Source: Gammaproteobacteria bacterium Ga0077554 (GTDB lineage Bacteria > Pseudomonadota > Gammaproteobacteria > Ga0077554 > Ga007554). From it: 64,000 nucleotides of DNA. Both the position numbers and the translations under genes were made by a program. The DNA lies in the NCBI GenBank assembly GCA_001464585.1, contig LNFF01000008.1, forward strand, positions 62,001 to 126,000. Reading direction: 5' to 3'. Below the pieces are notes generated by a model that saw nothing but the letters and a program-made list of their open reading frames with translations, had not been told where the DNA came from and did no database searches. Positions 1 to 8,131 of the stretch are shown here, one piece after another; the first letter of the stretch is position 1; the number at the start of each line of letters is the position of its first letter.

Positions 1-1
1 A

Positions 2-316
2 AGCCATGGTTTACATAGGAAAAATCCATTGGATTTCCTGACATGGCCACCACGTGCATGGTCTTTAATGTATGGCCATAAAGGCGTTCCTAATCGCTGG
101 CGAGTTGATAAGTATCGGCAAGTTATCACGGAACAAGGATTTAAAATGGTTACTCTCTATCCTACTGCATTGGCTGAAAAAACTGATATGGCAGCAGTAC
201 GCCCTTATCTGGCAGCCCCATTCCGTACCATTTCTGATGAAGATTTATCATGGTTAGGATTCTGGTTAGTGATTAATAAAGCAGAGACTAAAAGTGCATA
301 TCCTTCACGTCCTTGA
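2..316 (+). CDS. SAM-dependent methyltransferase-like protein, C-terminal part only
   Basis: The frame is open from the left edge, so the true start lies outside the window and about 104 residues remain. The visible part resembles the end of a class I SAM-dependent methyltransferase: a segment like 'HKGVPNRWRVDKYRQ', then a strand-helix-strand ending in 'LGFWLVINKA'. The SAM-binding motif itself is not visible, so the assignment is tentative. The stop codon lies 23 bases inside the following glycosyltransferase gene, which points to one operon and translational coupling. By context the protein probably modifies a sugar or a glycan-assembly intermediate of the exosortase-A polysaccharide pathway. 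A different small-molecule methyltransferase is equally possible. Confidence 0.5.
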   Translation, partial: SHGLHRKNPLDFLTWPPRAWSLMYGHKGVPNRWRVDKYRQVITEQGFKMVTLYPTALAEKTDMAAVRPYLAAPFRTISDEDLSWLGFWLVINKAETKSAYPSRP

Positions 317-1517
317 CCATTCCATACCGCTGCACAGCGGTTATACTTTTCGCACACGCGCGATCCTGGAGCAACAACGCGCACTGGGATGGAGCACCAG
401 CCACATTACAGGTATCAAGCATACGGTAGCCAAGACATTCGAAGAGAATATTGATGGCCTACATTTTTATCGTACGCCACAGCCGACGGGGTTAATGGCA
501 AAGCTGCCCGTATTAAATCAATGGACTGTTATTAGTACGCTGGCGAAGCGTCTGGAAGAGGTGGCGCGGGTTATCAAGCCCGACATTTTACATGCGCACT
601 CACCTGTTTTAAATGGCATAGCCGCACTGCGTGTGGCGCGGCGTTTAAATATTCCTTTAGTGTATGAGGTTCGCGCCTTTTGGGAAGATGCGGCTGTAGA
701 TCATGGCACTACCAAAGAAGATAGCATGCGTTATAAAGCGACACGTGCGCTTGAAACCTATGTTTTACGCCGTGCAGATGCCATTACCACGATTTGCGCA
801 GGGTTGCGCAACGATATTGTAGGAAGGGGTATTCCTCAAGATAAAATAACGGTTATTCCGAATGCTGTGGATTTGGAACACTTTATGGTCGGCGGTATAC
901 CTGATCAGCAACTGGCAGAAAAGTTGGGACTGAATGGCAAGCACGTATTGGGATTTATCGGTTCTTTTTATGCGTATGAAGGTTTACATTTATTGCTACA
1001 GGCTCTTCCCGACATTCTGCGCACAGTGCCGAATGCACGCATCCTGTTAGTGGGGGGCGGTATACAGGAAAACTATCTCAAGCAGCTTGCCATGGATCTT
1101 GGCATTGCGGATAAAGTTATTTTTACTGGCCGAGTTCCCCATGATCAGGTGCAACGCTACTATGACCTGGTTGATATTTTTGTTTACCCACGCTTATCAA
1201 TGCGGCTTACTGAGTTGGTGACACCACTGAAACCCCTGGAGGCTATGGCTCAAGGGCGATTGGTGGTAGCCTCCGATGTAGGTGGACACAAAGAATTAAT
1301 CAAACATGGGGAAACAGGTTATTTGTTTGATGCTGGAAATGCCCAAGCGCTGTCCAATACCATAATCAGCATGCTGAAGCAGCGTGAAAACTGGCCTGCG
1401 TTTCATGCGGCGGCACGACGCTTTGTTGAGACCGAGCGTAATTGGCCAATCAGTGTGGCACGTTACCAAGCGGTGTATGCGCAAGTGATGGCAAAAAAAG
1501 ACCCTTCCCATGTCTGA
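294..1517 (+). CDS. Exosortase A-associated glycosyltransferase (GT4, Daro_2409-like)
   Basis: This 407-residue protein should transfer a sugar from a nucleotide donor onto a growing exopolysaccharide intermediate at the cytoplasmic face. The opening 'MHILHVLDHSIPLHSGYTFR' is characteristic of the PEP-CTERM/exosortase-A-associated glycosyltransferase family (TIGR04063 as I remember it). It has the two Rossmann halves of a GT-B enzyme: 'GFIGSFYAYEGL' near residue 220 starts the C-terminal half, and 'KPLEAMAQGRLVVASDVGG' near 313-331 is the donor-binding E-x-MA-G region of family GT4. Length is normal. It overlaps the upstream gene by 23 bases and the downstream glycosyltransferase by 8, so these genes are co-translated. 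The family assignment is firm; the sugar and acceptor are unknown. Confidence 0.88.
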   Translation: MHILHVLDHSIPLHSGYTFRTRAILEQQRALGWSTSHITGIKHTVAKTFEENIDGLHFYRTPQPTGLMAKLPVLNQWTVISTLAKRLEEVARVIKPDILHAHSPVLNGIAALRVARRLNIPLVYEVRAFWEDAAVDHGTTKEDSMRYKATRALETYVLRRADAITTICAGLRNDIVGRGIPQDKITVIPNAVDLEHFMVGGIPDQQLAEKLGLNGKHVLGFIGSFYAYEGLHLLLQALPDILRTVPNARILLVGGGIQENYLKQLAMDLGIADKVIFTGRVPHDQVQRYYDLVDIFVYPRLSMRLTELVTPLKPLEAMAQGRLVVASDVGGHKELIKHGETGYLFDAGNAQALSNTIISMLKQRENWPAFHAAARRFVETERNWPISVARYQAVYAQVMAKKDPSHV

Positions 1518-2724
1518 AGCACATCCAAGGCTGGTAGTTTTCTCAACTTTATTTCCTCATCCTGGGCAACCTAATGCAGGCGTATTTATCCGTGAGAGAA
1601 TGTTCAGGGTGGGTCGGGAATTACCGCTGGTAGTTGTGGCGCCCGTGCCGTGGTTTCCTTTTCAGGGATTGATACGATACTTTCGCCCACATTTTCGTCC
1701 TGATGCGCCGCGCCATGAAATCCAATCGGGTTTCGAGGTATTTCATCCGCGTTTTTTTTCCGTGCCAGGCTTATTTAAATCATGGGATGGTTTATTTATG
1801 GCGTTGGGAAGTTTGGCAACTTTCTATAAGGTAAATCGGGATCGGGGATTTGATGTCATTGATGCACATTTTGCCTACCCCGACGGTGACGCGGCAACTT
1901 TGTTGGGTAAATGGTTTGACAAGCCAGTAACAATTACTTTGCGGGGCACAGAAGTTCCGCTGTCCCGCATTGTATCGCGGCGGCGACGCATGCTCGTTGC
2001 CTTAAGGCGCGCCGCCAGGATTTTTTCCGTTGCGGAATCATTGAAACAGCACATGGTGAGTTTAGGTGTTGAGCCTTCAAAAATACTTGTGATAGGTAAT
2101 GGCATTGACACGGAAAAATTTTATCCACTGGCTCGGCAACAAGTGCGCGAGGAATTGGGCTTGCCTGCGGAGGCGCCCATTATTATTTCGGTGGGTGGTT
2201 TGGTTGAGCGTAAAGGCTTCCATCGTGTTATTGAATGTTTGCCGGAACTATGCAAAAAATTTCCCGGATTACGTTATTTAATTGTAGGGGGCGCCAGTGC
2301 TGAAGGAGATTGGAGTGAGCGCTTGCGCCAACAGGTTGCTGAGTTAAAGCTGGAGGATTCAGTCGTTTTTTTGGGCGCCATACCTTCGGATTGCCTTAAA
2401 ATCCCTTTGTCTGCCGCTAATGTATTTGTGCTTTCCACACGTAATGAAGGATGGGCAAATGTATTTCTGGAGGCTATGGCGTGTGGCTTGCCTGTTGTAA
2501 CCACCAAAGTGGGCGGCAACGCCGAGGTGGTGGCGTCTCCCTTAGTAGGAAGTCTGGTGGCTTTTGATGATGCTGCGGCGCTACAACAGGCCATAGGGGA
2601 CGCTTTAAATAAAGAATGGGATACTTCCGCGATTATTGCCTATGCGAAAGAAAATTCCTGGGATAAACGCGTTTCTATTTTAAAAAATGAATTTTCAAAT
2701 ATATATAAAAATCAACCAATATAA
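1510..2724 (+). CDS. Glycosyltransferase family 4 protein
   Basis: A 404-residue GT-B-fold glycosyltransferase. The N-terminal half starts 'RLVVFSTLFPHPGQPNAG' and carries 'IDAHFAYPDGDAA' near 120. The C-terminal half carries 'IISVGGLVERKGFHRVI' near 220-236 and the donor-binding stretch 'NEGWANVFLEAMACGLPVV' near 313-331, all typical of family GT4. The start overlaps the preceding gene by 8 bases, and the stop directly abuts the next start codon, so it belongs to the same operon. It very likely adds one residue of the repeat unit of the exosortase-A-associated polysaccharide. Donor and linkage cannot be read from the sequence. Confidence 0.85.
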   Translation: MSEAHPRLVVFSTLFPHPGQPNAGVFIRERMFRVGRELPLVVVAPVPWFPFQGLIRYFRPHFRPDAPRHEIQSGFEVFHPRFFSVPGLFKSWDGLFMALGSLATFYKVNRDRGFDVIDAHFAYPDGDAATLLGKWFDKPVTITLRGTEVPLSRIVSRRRRMLVALRRAARIFSVAESLKQHMVSLGVEPSKILVIGNGIDTEKFYPLARQQVREELGLPAEAPIIISVGGLVERKGFHRVIECLPELCKKFPGLRYLIVGGASAEGDWSERLRQQVAELKLEDSVVFLGAIPSDCLKIPLSAANVFVLSTRNEGWANVFLEAMACGLPVVTTKVGGNAEVVASPLVGSLVAFDDAAALQQAIGDALNKEWDTSAIIAYAKENSWDKRVSILKNEFSNIYKNQPI

Positions 2725-4092
2725 ATGACAGGCTTATACACAAAGGCTATTTCAAGTTTCATATTTCCTCTTCATGAGAAATTGAAGAAGCATACTACTG
2801 TTGCTGTGCGTGACGATCTTGAAAAAACGCAATGGTGGGGGAAAGATGATCTTGAGAAGCTGCGTTTTACCCGATTACGTGAGCTGTTAATTCACGCACA
2901 ACATCATGTTCCTTATTATACTGAATTATTTTCTGAAATATCTTTTGATCCAGAGAGAATAAATTCTCTTGCGGATTTAGCACGGCTGCCTTTGTTAACA
3001 AAATCCAAAATCCGTGCGCATCTGGAACAACTGAAAGCAGATAATGCACAGGATCTAGCGCGGTTCAATACCGGCGGCTCCAGCGGCGAGCCATTAATAT
3101 TTTATATTGGAAACCAGCGCGTCAGCCATGATGTGGCGGCTAAATGGCGCGCGACACGCTGGTGGGATGTTGATATAGGTGACCGTGAAATTGTGCTATG
3201 GGGTTCTCCCATTGAGCTGAATGCGCAGGGTAGGGTGCGTTCTTTTCGTGATAAATTATTGCGAACCAAACTACTGCCCGCATTTGAAATGTCTGAGCAG
3301 AAGCTCGATGGGTTTTTGCAGGAAATACGCTCTGCACGGCCAAAAATGTTGTTCGGGTATCCTTCATCATTGGCGCTTCTTGCTTGTTATGCACAATCTA
3401 AAAATATACGAGTTGATAATCTTGGTATCAAGGTTGCCTTTGTTACGTCGGAGCGCTTGTATGATAATCAGCGTGAACAGATAGAATCCATCTTTGGTTG
3501 CAGAGTGGCTAATGGATACGGGGGACGAGATGCCGGATTTATAGCGCATGAATGTCCTGCAGGGGGAATGCATATTACTGCCGAAGACATTATTGTTGAG
3601 ATTGTTGACGAGCAGGGTGTGCCGTTACCTCCTGGCAACTCGGGAGAAGTGGTCGTTACTCATCTGGCGACGGGTGATTTTCCGTTTATTCGCTACCGCA
3701 CGGGTGACGTTGCAATTCTCAACGATAAGACCTGCTCGTGTGGCCGGGGATTACCTTTGATTCAAGAAATACAGGGCCGCACCACTGATTTTATCGTAGC
3801 CGCCGATGGCACGCTTATGCATGGCCTGGCGCTGATTTATGTGGTGCGGGATCTTCCAGGGGTTCAGCAATTCAAGATTATTCAGGAAAATCTACACGCT
3901 ACACGAATTCTATTAGTGACCGACACCACGTTTAAAGACTCGCTTATAAGCACAATAAAATCAGACGTAATGCGACGTTTGGGAAAAGATGTAAGGGTAG
4001 ATGTTGAGATCGTCACACATATTGCGAAAGAGCCATCAGGGAAATACCGCTATGTAATTAGCCATGTATCTCCTCCGGAAATACACCCTTGA
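2725..4092 (+). CDS. PaaK/CapK-like adenylate-forming ligase in exopolysaccharide operon
   Basis: A 455-residue member of the phenylacetate-CoA ligase (PaaK/CapK) branch of adenylate-forming enzymes. The phosphate-binding loop reads 'FNTGGSSGEPLIFY' near residues 113-126. A later 'NGYGGRDAGFIAHEC' near 262-276 matches the adenine-binding region, followed by 'GEVVVTHL' and 'FIRYRTGDVA', also typical. Such proteins activate a carboxylic acid as an acyl-adenylate. In capsule and exopolysaccharide clusters the acid is unknown and could be an acyl decoration of the polymer. The ATG begins on the base after the previous stop, so translation is coupled. I see no reason to call it a true phenylacetate catabolic enzyme, because no other paa gene is present. 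Confidence 0.8.
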   Translation: MTGLYTKAISSFIFPLHEKLKKHTTVAVRDDLEKTQWWGKDDLEKLRFTRLRELLIHAQHHVPYYTELFSEISFDPERINSLADLARLPLLTKSKIRAHLEQLKADNAQDLARFNTGGSSGEPLIFYIGNQRVSHDVAAKWRATRWWDVDIGDREIVLWGSPIELNAQGRVRSFRDKLLRTKLLPAFEMSEQKLDGFLQEIRSARPKMLFGYPSSLALLACYAQSKNIRVDNLGIKVAFVTSERLYDNQREQIESIFGCRVANGYGGRDAGFIAHECPAGGMHITAEDIIVEIVDEQGVPLPPGNSGEVVVTHLATGDFPFIRYRTGDVAILNDKTCSCGRGLPLIQEIQGRTTDFIVAADGTLMHGLALIYVVRDLPGVQQFKIIQENLHATRILLVTDTTFKDSLISTIKSDVMRRLGKDVRVDVEIVTHIAKEPSGKYRYVISHVSPPEIHP

Positions 4093-4126
4093 AATATAAA
4101 GGCGAAGACAAACAAGGTAAACAGCG

Positions 4127-5410
4127 ATGAGAGATATATTTGTCACTATGGTTGTTTTTGGCAGTATTCCGCTTATTTTCATGCAGCCATATATAGGTAT
4201 TTTGGTCTGGTCATGGTTGGGTTATATGAATCCGCATCGGCTCGCATGGGGGTTTTCAACCAATTTTCCTTTTGCAATGATTGTAGTTATAGTTACTGTC
4301 GTGGCGTTGCTGTTTTCTAAAGAACCAAAACGTATTCCCTGGACATCAGAAAGCAAATTATTGTTAATCTTTATTTTATGGATGTTGGTGACGACGTTTT
4401 TTTCACTTTATCCGGATCTGGCGTGGCTACAACTTGAAAAGGTCGTTAAAATCCAATTTGCGATTTTTCTTACATTGATTTTGATTAATTCCCGGGAAAA
4501 AATCCATGCACTAACGTGGGCGATCGCGCTTTCTCTGGGATTTTACGGTATTAAAGGTGGAATTTTTACTATTATAACAGGGGGTAGCTACCATGTATGG
4601 GGGCCCGAGGGAACCTTTATTGGTGGTAATAACGAGATTGGTCTTGCATTAATAATGACTATTCCATTAATGCGGTATTTGCAGCTTAATACACAACGAC
4701 CTTGGCTGCGTTATGGGCTGGTCGGTGCGATGGTGCTCACTACCGTGGCTGTCCTGGGGACACAGTCGCGCGGTGCGTTGTTGGGCATTACGGCCATGGG
4801 ACTTTTTCTTTTGATAAAGAGCCGCAAAAAATCCCTAATGATTATTTTGTTGGCGATGGCTGTTCCAGTGATGCTGTCTTTTATGCCGCAGTCATGGTTT
4901 GAACGAATGGGTACCATAAAAACCTATGAGCAGGATGCGTCTGCCTTGGGACGTTTTGATGCGTGGAAATTCGCTTTTCAGCAGGCTGTAGATCGTCCTC
5001 TTACGGGCGGCGGGTTTGAGGTATTTGCCGGTAGAATAGATGCCCACAGTATTTATTTTGAGATTCTTGGTGAACATGGATTTGTTGGCCTAATACTATT
5101 TTTATCGCTTGGAGTAATGGCCTGGCGAACCGGTAGCTGGATAATTAAAAACTGTAAGGGTCAACCAGAATTGAAATGGCTTTCTGATTTGGCGGCAATG
5201 CTTCAAGTGAGTTTGATTGGATATGCGGTCGCAGGGGCTTTCCTGGGCTTGGCTTATTTTGATATGTACTATCATCTCGTGGCTATGTTGGCAATTTGTA
5301 AGTTACTTTATCTCAAGGCTCAAGCGGGTGAAGTTGATGCGGTTCTTCAAGGTAAAGGCGCACCCTGGTTTCACCCTGGTTTAAAAGGCGGGATAATACG
5401 AAAAAAATAG
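4127..5410 (+). CDS. O-glycosylation ligase / O-antigen ligase-like, exosortase A system
   Basis: A 427-residue polytopic membrane protein with about ten hydrophobic segments. The start 'MRDIFVTMVVFGSIPLIFMQ' followed by 'GYMNPHRLAWGF' matches the exosortase-A-associated probable O-glycosylation ligase family (TIGR03097 as I remember it). A Wzy_C-type periplasmic region carries 'GTQSRGALLG' near 205 and 'DAHSIYFEILGEHGFVGL' near 305-322, where the His and the E-x-x-G pattern resemble WaaL/Wzy active regions. It probably joins or polymerises the glycan made by the upstream enzymes on the periplasmic side. It is last in the operon, 34 bases after the ligase gene. The target of transfer (protein or polymer) is not known. 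Confidence 0.85.
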   Translation: MRDIFVTMVVFGSIPLIFMQPYIGILVWSWLGYMNPHRLAWGFSTNFPFAMIVVIVTVVALLFSKEPKRIPWTSESKLLLIFILWMLVTTFFSLYPDLAWLQLEKVVKIQFAIFLTLILINSREKIHALTWAIALSLGFYGIKGGIFTIITGGSYHVWGPEGTFIGGNNEIGLALIMTIPLMRYLQLNTQRPWLRYGLVGAMVLTTVAVLGTQSRGALLGITAMGLFLLIKSRKKSLMIILLAMAVPVMLSFMPQSWFERMGTIKTYEQDASALGRFDAWKFAFQQAVDRPLTGGGFEVFAGRIDAHSIYFEILGEHGFVGLILFLSLGVMAWRTGSWIIKNCKGQPELKWLSDLAAMLQVSLIGYAVAGAFLGLAYFDMYYHLVAMLAICKLLYLKAQAGEVDAVLQGKGAPWFHPGLKGGIIRKK

Positions 5411-5469
5411 CGTTAAAATAAAGAATAGATGTGATGAGTGATCCGTATTTCTGCTACACCAGGAAAAAT

Positions 5470-5787
5470 CTATTCTGACGCCGAGGTGTTGGCACTGTTT
5501 CCCCGAACATCTTGTCCGGGGGTTTTTTCCGATAACATATAAATAAAAGCCAGCACCTGGGCCACGGCCACGTAGAGGTTAGCGGGAATCTCTGCCCCTA
5601 ATTCCAGTTGTGAGAGTACGCTGGCGAGATGTGCATCTTCGTATAAAGGAATGCCATGTTCTTTCGCCACTTTCATGATGTGTTGCGCTACATGCCCTTC
5701 ACCTTGTGCGGTAACACGGGGTGCGCCTGCGCCATCGTAACGTAATGCGATGGCGGTGGTAGGTGATGGGATGGTGTTTTCGCTCAT
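5470..5787 (-). CDS. FlhB/EscU C-terminal-domain protein (FlhX-type)
   Basis: About 105 residues resembling only the cytoplasmic C-terminal domain of FlhB-type export switches: 'TAIALRYDGAGAPRVTAQG', then 'IMKVAKEHGIPLYEDAHLAS' and 'IPANLYVAVAQVLAFIY'. The membrane domain and the autocleavage NPTH motif are absent. The ATG at 5787 was chosen because FlhB homology starts there and it overlaps the stop of the upstream fliK by four bases (ATGA); the open frame extends further upstream only over fliK. Known stand-alone FlhB C-domain proteins can partly replace cleaved FlhB in hook-length switching. Partnership with FliK next door supports a role in flagellar export specificity, although no other flagellar gene is in the window. 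Confidence 0.8.
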   Translation of the reverse strand: MSENTIPSPTTAIALRYDGAGAPRVTAQGEGHVAQHIMKVAKEHGIPLYEDAHLASVLSQLELGAEIPANLYVAVAQVLAFIYMLSEKTPGQDVRGNSANTSASE

Positions 5788-7034
5788 GCGCGGGTATCCA
5801 GTAAAGAGCGGATGCCAGCCAGGCGCGTATCGCGGGGTGGAGCGTGTGGTGGATTGCCCTGTTGACAATGCAGCGTTCCGGTAGTGAGGCCTGCCTGCAC
5901 AAGGTCGCGCTGTAACTGTTCAATATTACGCTTTGCCAGTGAGGCTGTGGTATTTTCCTCGGCCCACAGCGTTACTGAAACCTGTTGTCCCAACAGGGTG
6001 ATGCGCGCATACAGTGGCCCGAGATCACCCACTTGAAGTTCCAAGGATATGGACCAAGGTCTTTCTTGTGCCTCAGGTGTGTGCGAGCTGGTATCTTGTT
6101 CAATGCGTAACTGGATTAAATCTATGTGGTTGTCACGCCGTAGCGGTAATTCTATAACCCATAGAGGGTGCTGCTGAGGGCTGGATAAAGATGCGAGCTG
6201 GTTGACGTGTAACCGCGCCAGTGCGCCTTCGGTCTGCATCGCCAGCGCGGGGGTGGTTAGCTCGGATGCAGCGTTGAACCCCGTCGGGCTTAGGCTGGCT
6301 GCGTTGCCGGGTGCCGATGGTACGAGTATATTGCGCGAAACAGGTGATTCAGGTACGGTATTGCGGAGAACTTGTGGAGCGTCTTGTGGTTGATTCGACG
6401 GCGTTGGTGCAAGCAATGCCTCCCGCAACAACAATAACCCGGCCTTGAAGTCCAATGACAGGGATGAGCGCAGGTCGGGACTTGCTACGACGGTATTGGT
6501 TAACCTGTTTTCCAGAAACATGCCGGAGTTACCCACGGCGTGTTGCAGCCCGGTGGCAGTGGTTGCCTGCGCTGTGCTGGTGAGATTATTGAAAAGTTGC
6601 TGGGCAAGTTGCACGATAGGTTGCGGGAGAGGAGAGGATACTTTATTCGCCGCAGGATCATCAGCTAACAGCGCAATGTTCGTCAAGAGGGGGATCAGAT
6701 CAGTTTGTCGTGGCAGGGCAGTGCGTAATGCCTGGGCAATCGGATCATCTTTTACCGGCAGATTTATAGCCTTCAATACGGTTTGAGCGCCGGTGGATGC
6801 GACCTGTAATTGCAGTGACTGACCCGGCAGGGTGGGCAGCGGATGATTTGGTTGGGATTGAATATTTGCCTGGATCAAGGCGTCATTAATTTTTAAAGTC
6901 ATAGTGCCGCGCGCATCGGTGGAGATGACTATGGCATTGAGCACCTGGCCTACCTGCCAAGAGTCCATGACACTGGCAGGCGTGGGTGTAACTGTTGGTG
7001 CGGCTTGTCCAACTACGTCTATTCGCATGCACAA
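5784..7034 (-). CDS. fliK: Flagellar hook-length control protein FliK
   Basis: A 416-residue protein of low complexity in its middle (Pro, Gln, Ala, Thr rich), with a conserved C-terminal domain near residues 285-400: 'LWVIELPLRRDNHIDLIQLR', then 'WSISLELQVGDLGPLYARI' and 'VSVTLWAEE'. This matches the FliK C-terminal domain that contacts FlhB and switches the export gate from hook to filament substrates. The start is taken at 7034; an in-frame ATG two codons later (7028) is equally possible. It is followed with a four-base overlap by the FlhB-like gene. The pair sits apart from any flagellar cluster, so it may be an orphan module. Confidence 0.82.
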   Translation of the reverse strand: MCMRIDVVGQAAPTVTPTPASVMDSWQVGQVLNAIVISTDARGTMTLKINDALIQANIQSQPNHPLPTLPGQSLQLQVASTGAQTVLKAINLPVKDDPIAQALRTALPRQTDLIPLLTNIALLADDPAANKVSSPLPQPIVQLAQQLFNNLTSTAQATTATGLQHAVGNSGMFLENRLTNTVVASPDLRSSLSLDFKAGLLLLREALLAPTPSNQPQDAPQVLRNTVPESPVSRNILVPSAPGNAASLSPTGFNAASELTTPALAMQTEGALARLHVNQLASLSSPQQHPLWVIELPLRRDNHIDLIQLRIEQDTSSHTPEAQERPWSISLELQVGDLGPLYARITLLGQQVSVTLWAEENTTASLAKRNIEQLQRDLVQAGLTTGTLHCQQGNPPHAPPRDTRLAGIRSLLDTRA

Positions 7035-7180
7035 TGCCCGATTAAATTGCTTTACGAGTTAATCAGTATAGATCAAATTTATGCGCGTAAATAGATAGGC
7101 CTCAGGGATGTTGAGAATGGTTGACGAAAAATTACCATTGAAAATTGTACTTTAACCCGTTCGGCAAGCAGGTATCTACA

Positions 7181-8128
7181 ATGCAAAACCAGTTATTATG
7201 GTATACCCGCCGTGCCAGCGCTGGTGAGGGTAGTGATATGCCGGCTGAAATTAAAGGCCCTTTTCCCAGCGGCCTGGTGTCACGTTATATCTTGCTGGGT
7301 CGTGTGCTACTGACGGATGAAGTGAGTGTTGACTGCAAGATATGGCGGCCAGCGAAAGAAGTCGCAGAATTAATTCCTGAAATTATGGTTGGCGGTGCCA
7401 GCGGCCCTGTCGCCCAGGAGCGCTTGAATGCCGCCAGGCGTTGGGCTGACGAACGTCTTGCGCGTGATCGCCGTGCCGATCAACCGCCCAATCCCGAGTT
7501 TCAAAGCCGGCGTGCGGGTGAGCGCCGTCAAGCAGAGCCTGCGGTAATTGTGCAGCATCGAATAGCCAAGACCAAACGCTCAACCGAGGAAAAAAATCTG
7601 AAAACGTCGCCATCCCCACGGGGTTACGGCATGTTTATGGCGATAGGTGGCATAGGTTTGTTGCTGCTTGCATTTATTTTTGTGCCACGCGATGAAACGG
7701 AAAATACCTTGCGGGATTGCCTGGCTGCGGCGCAACCAAAAGTGGATTGGAGCGGCTGTAAAATGGAAGGAGCCCAATTGGACAAAGCGAATTTGCAGGA
7801 CGCACAGTTGCGTGAAACCATTTTAAATGGAGCTTCGTTGCAGCAAGCCAATATCAAAGGTGCTGATTTATCGTATGCCGTATTGAATTTTTCTAACTTG
7901 AGGCTGGCCGATGTGAGTGGTGCATTGTTGCAGGGCGCAAGTCTGCGGGGAGCGAACCTGGCTAATGCAAACCTGCGCGGCGCAAATCTTTCGTATGCAG
8001 ATTTTTCTGGGGCTGACCTTTCCTCTGCGGATCTTGAGGGTGCAACTCTGGATAACGCAATCTGGATTGATGAAAGCCGCTGCGCGCCGCAATCGCTGGG
8101 TCGTTGTTTGGCTGTTACATCACGTTAA
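7181..8128 (+). CDS. Membrane-anchored pentapeptide-repeat protein
   Basis: From the ATG at 7181 the protein has 315 residues. Residues 1-60 form a small domain ('GPFPSGLVSRYILLGRVLLTD') resembling GYF-like or regulator-type N-domains. A charged linker follows, then one membrane segment at about 150-169 ('FMAIGGIGLLLLAFIFV'). About 20 pentapeptide repeats of the A(D/N)LXX type fill residues 190-293 ('GANLANANLRGANLSYADFS'). Repeats of this type fold as a right-handed quadrilateral beta-helix, here probably periplasmic. Two Cys close to the repeat start and two at the end could form disulfides. It is convergent with hpnE, with three bases between their stops. Function is unknown. Confidence 0.8.
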   Translation: MQNQLLWYTRRASAGEGSDMPAEIKGPFPSGLVSRYILLGRVLLTDEVSVDCKIWRPAKEVAELIPEIMVGGASGPVAQERLNAARRWADERLARDRRADQPPNPEFQSRRAGERRQAEPAVIVQHRIAKTKRSTEEKNLKTSPSPRGYGMFMAIGGIGLLLLAFIFVPRDETENTLRDCLAAAQPKVDWSGCKMEGAQLDKANLQDAQLRETILNGASLQQANIKGADLSYAVLNFSNLRLADVSGALLQGASLRGANLANANLRGANLSYADFSGADLSSADLEGATLDNAIWIDESRCAPQSLGRCLAVTSR

Positions 8129-8131
8129 TCT

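Noticed and set aside
5788-5868. Upstream extension of the FlhB-like protein by 27 codons
   Set aside because: The extension lies entirely over the fliK 3' end and lacks homology; the ATG at 5787 overlaps the fliK stop as ATGA.
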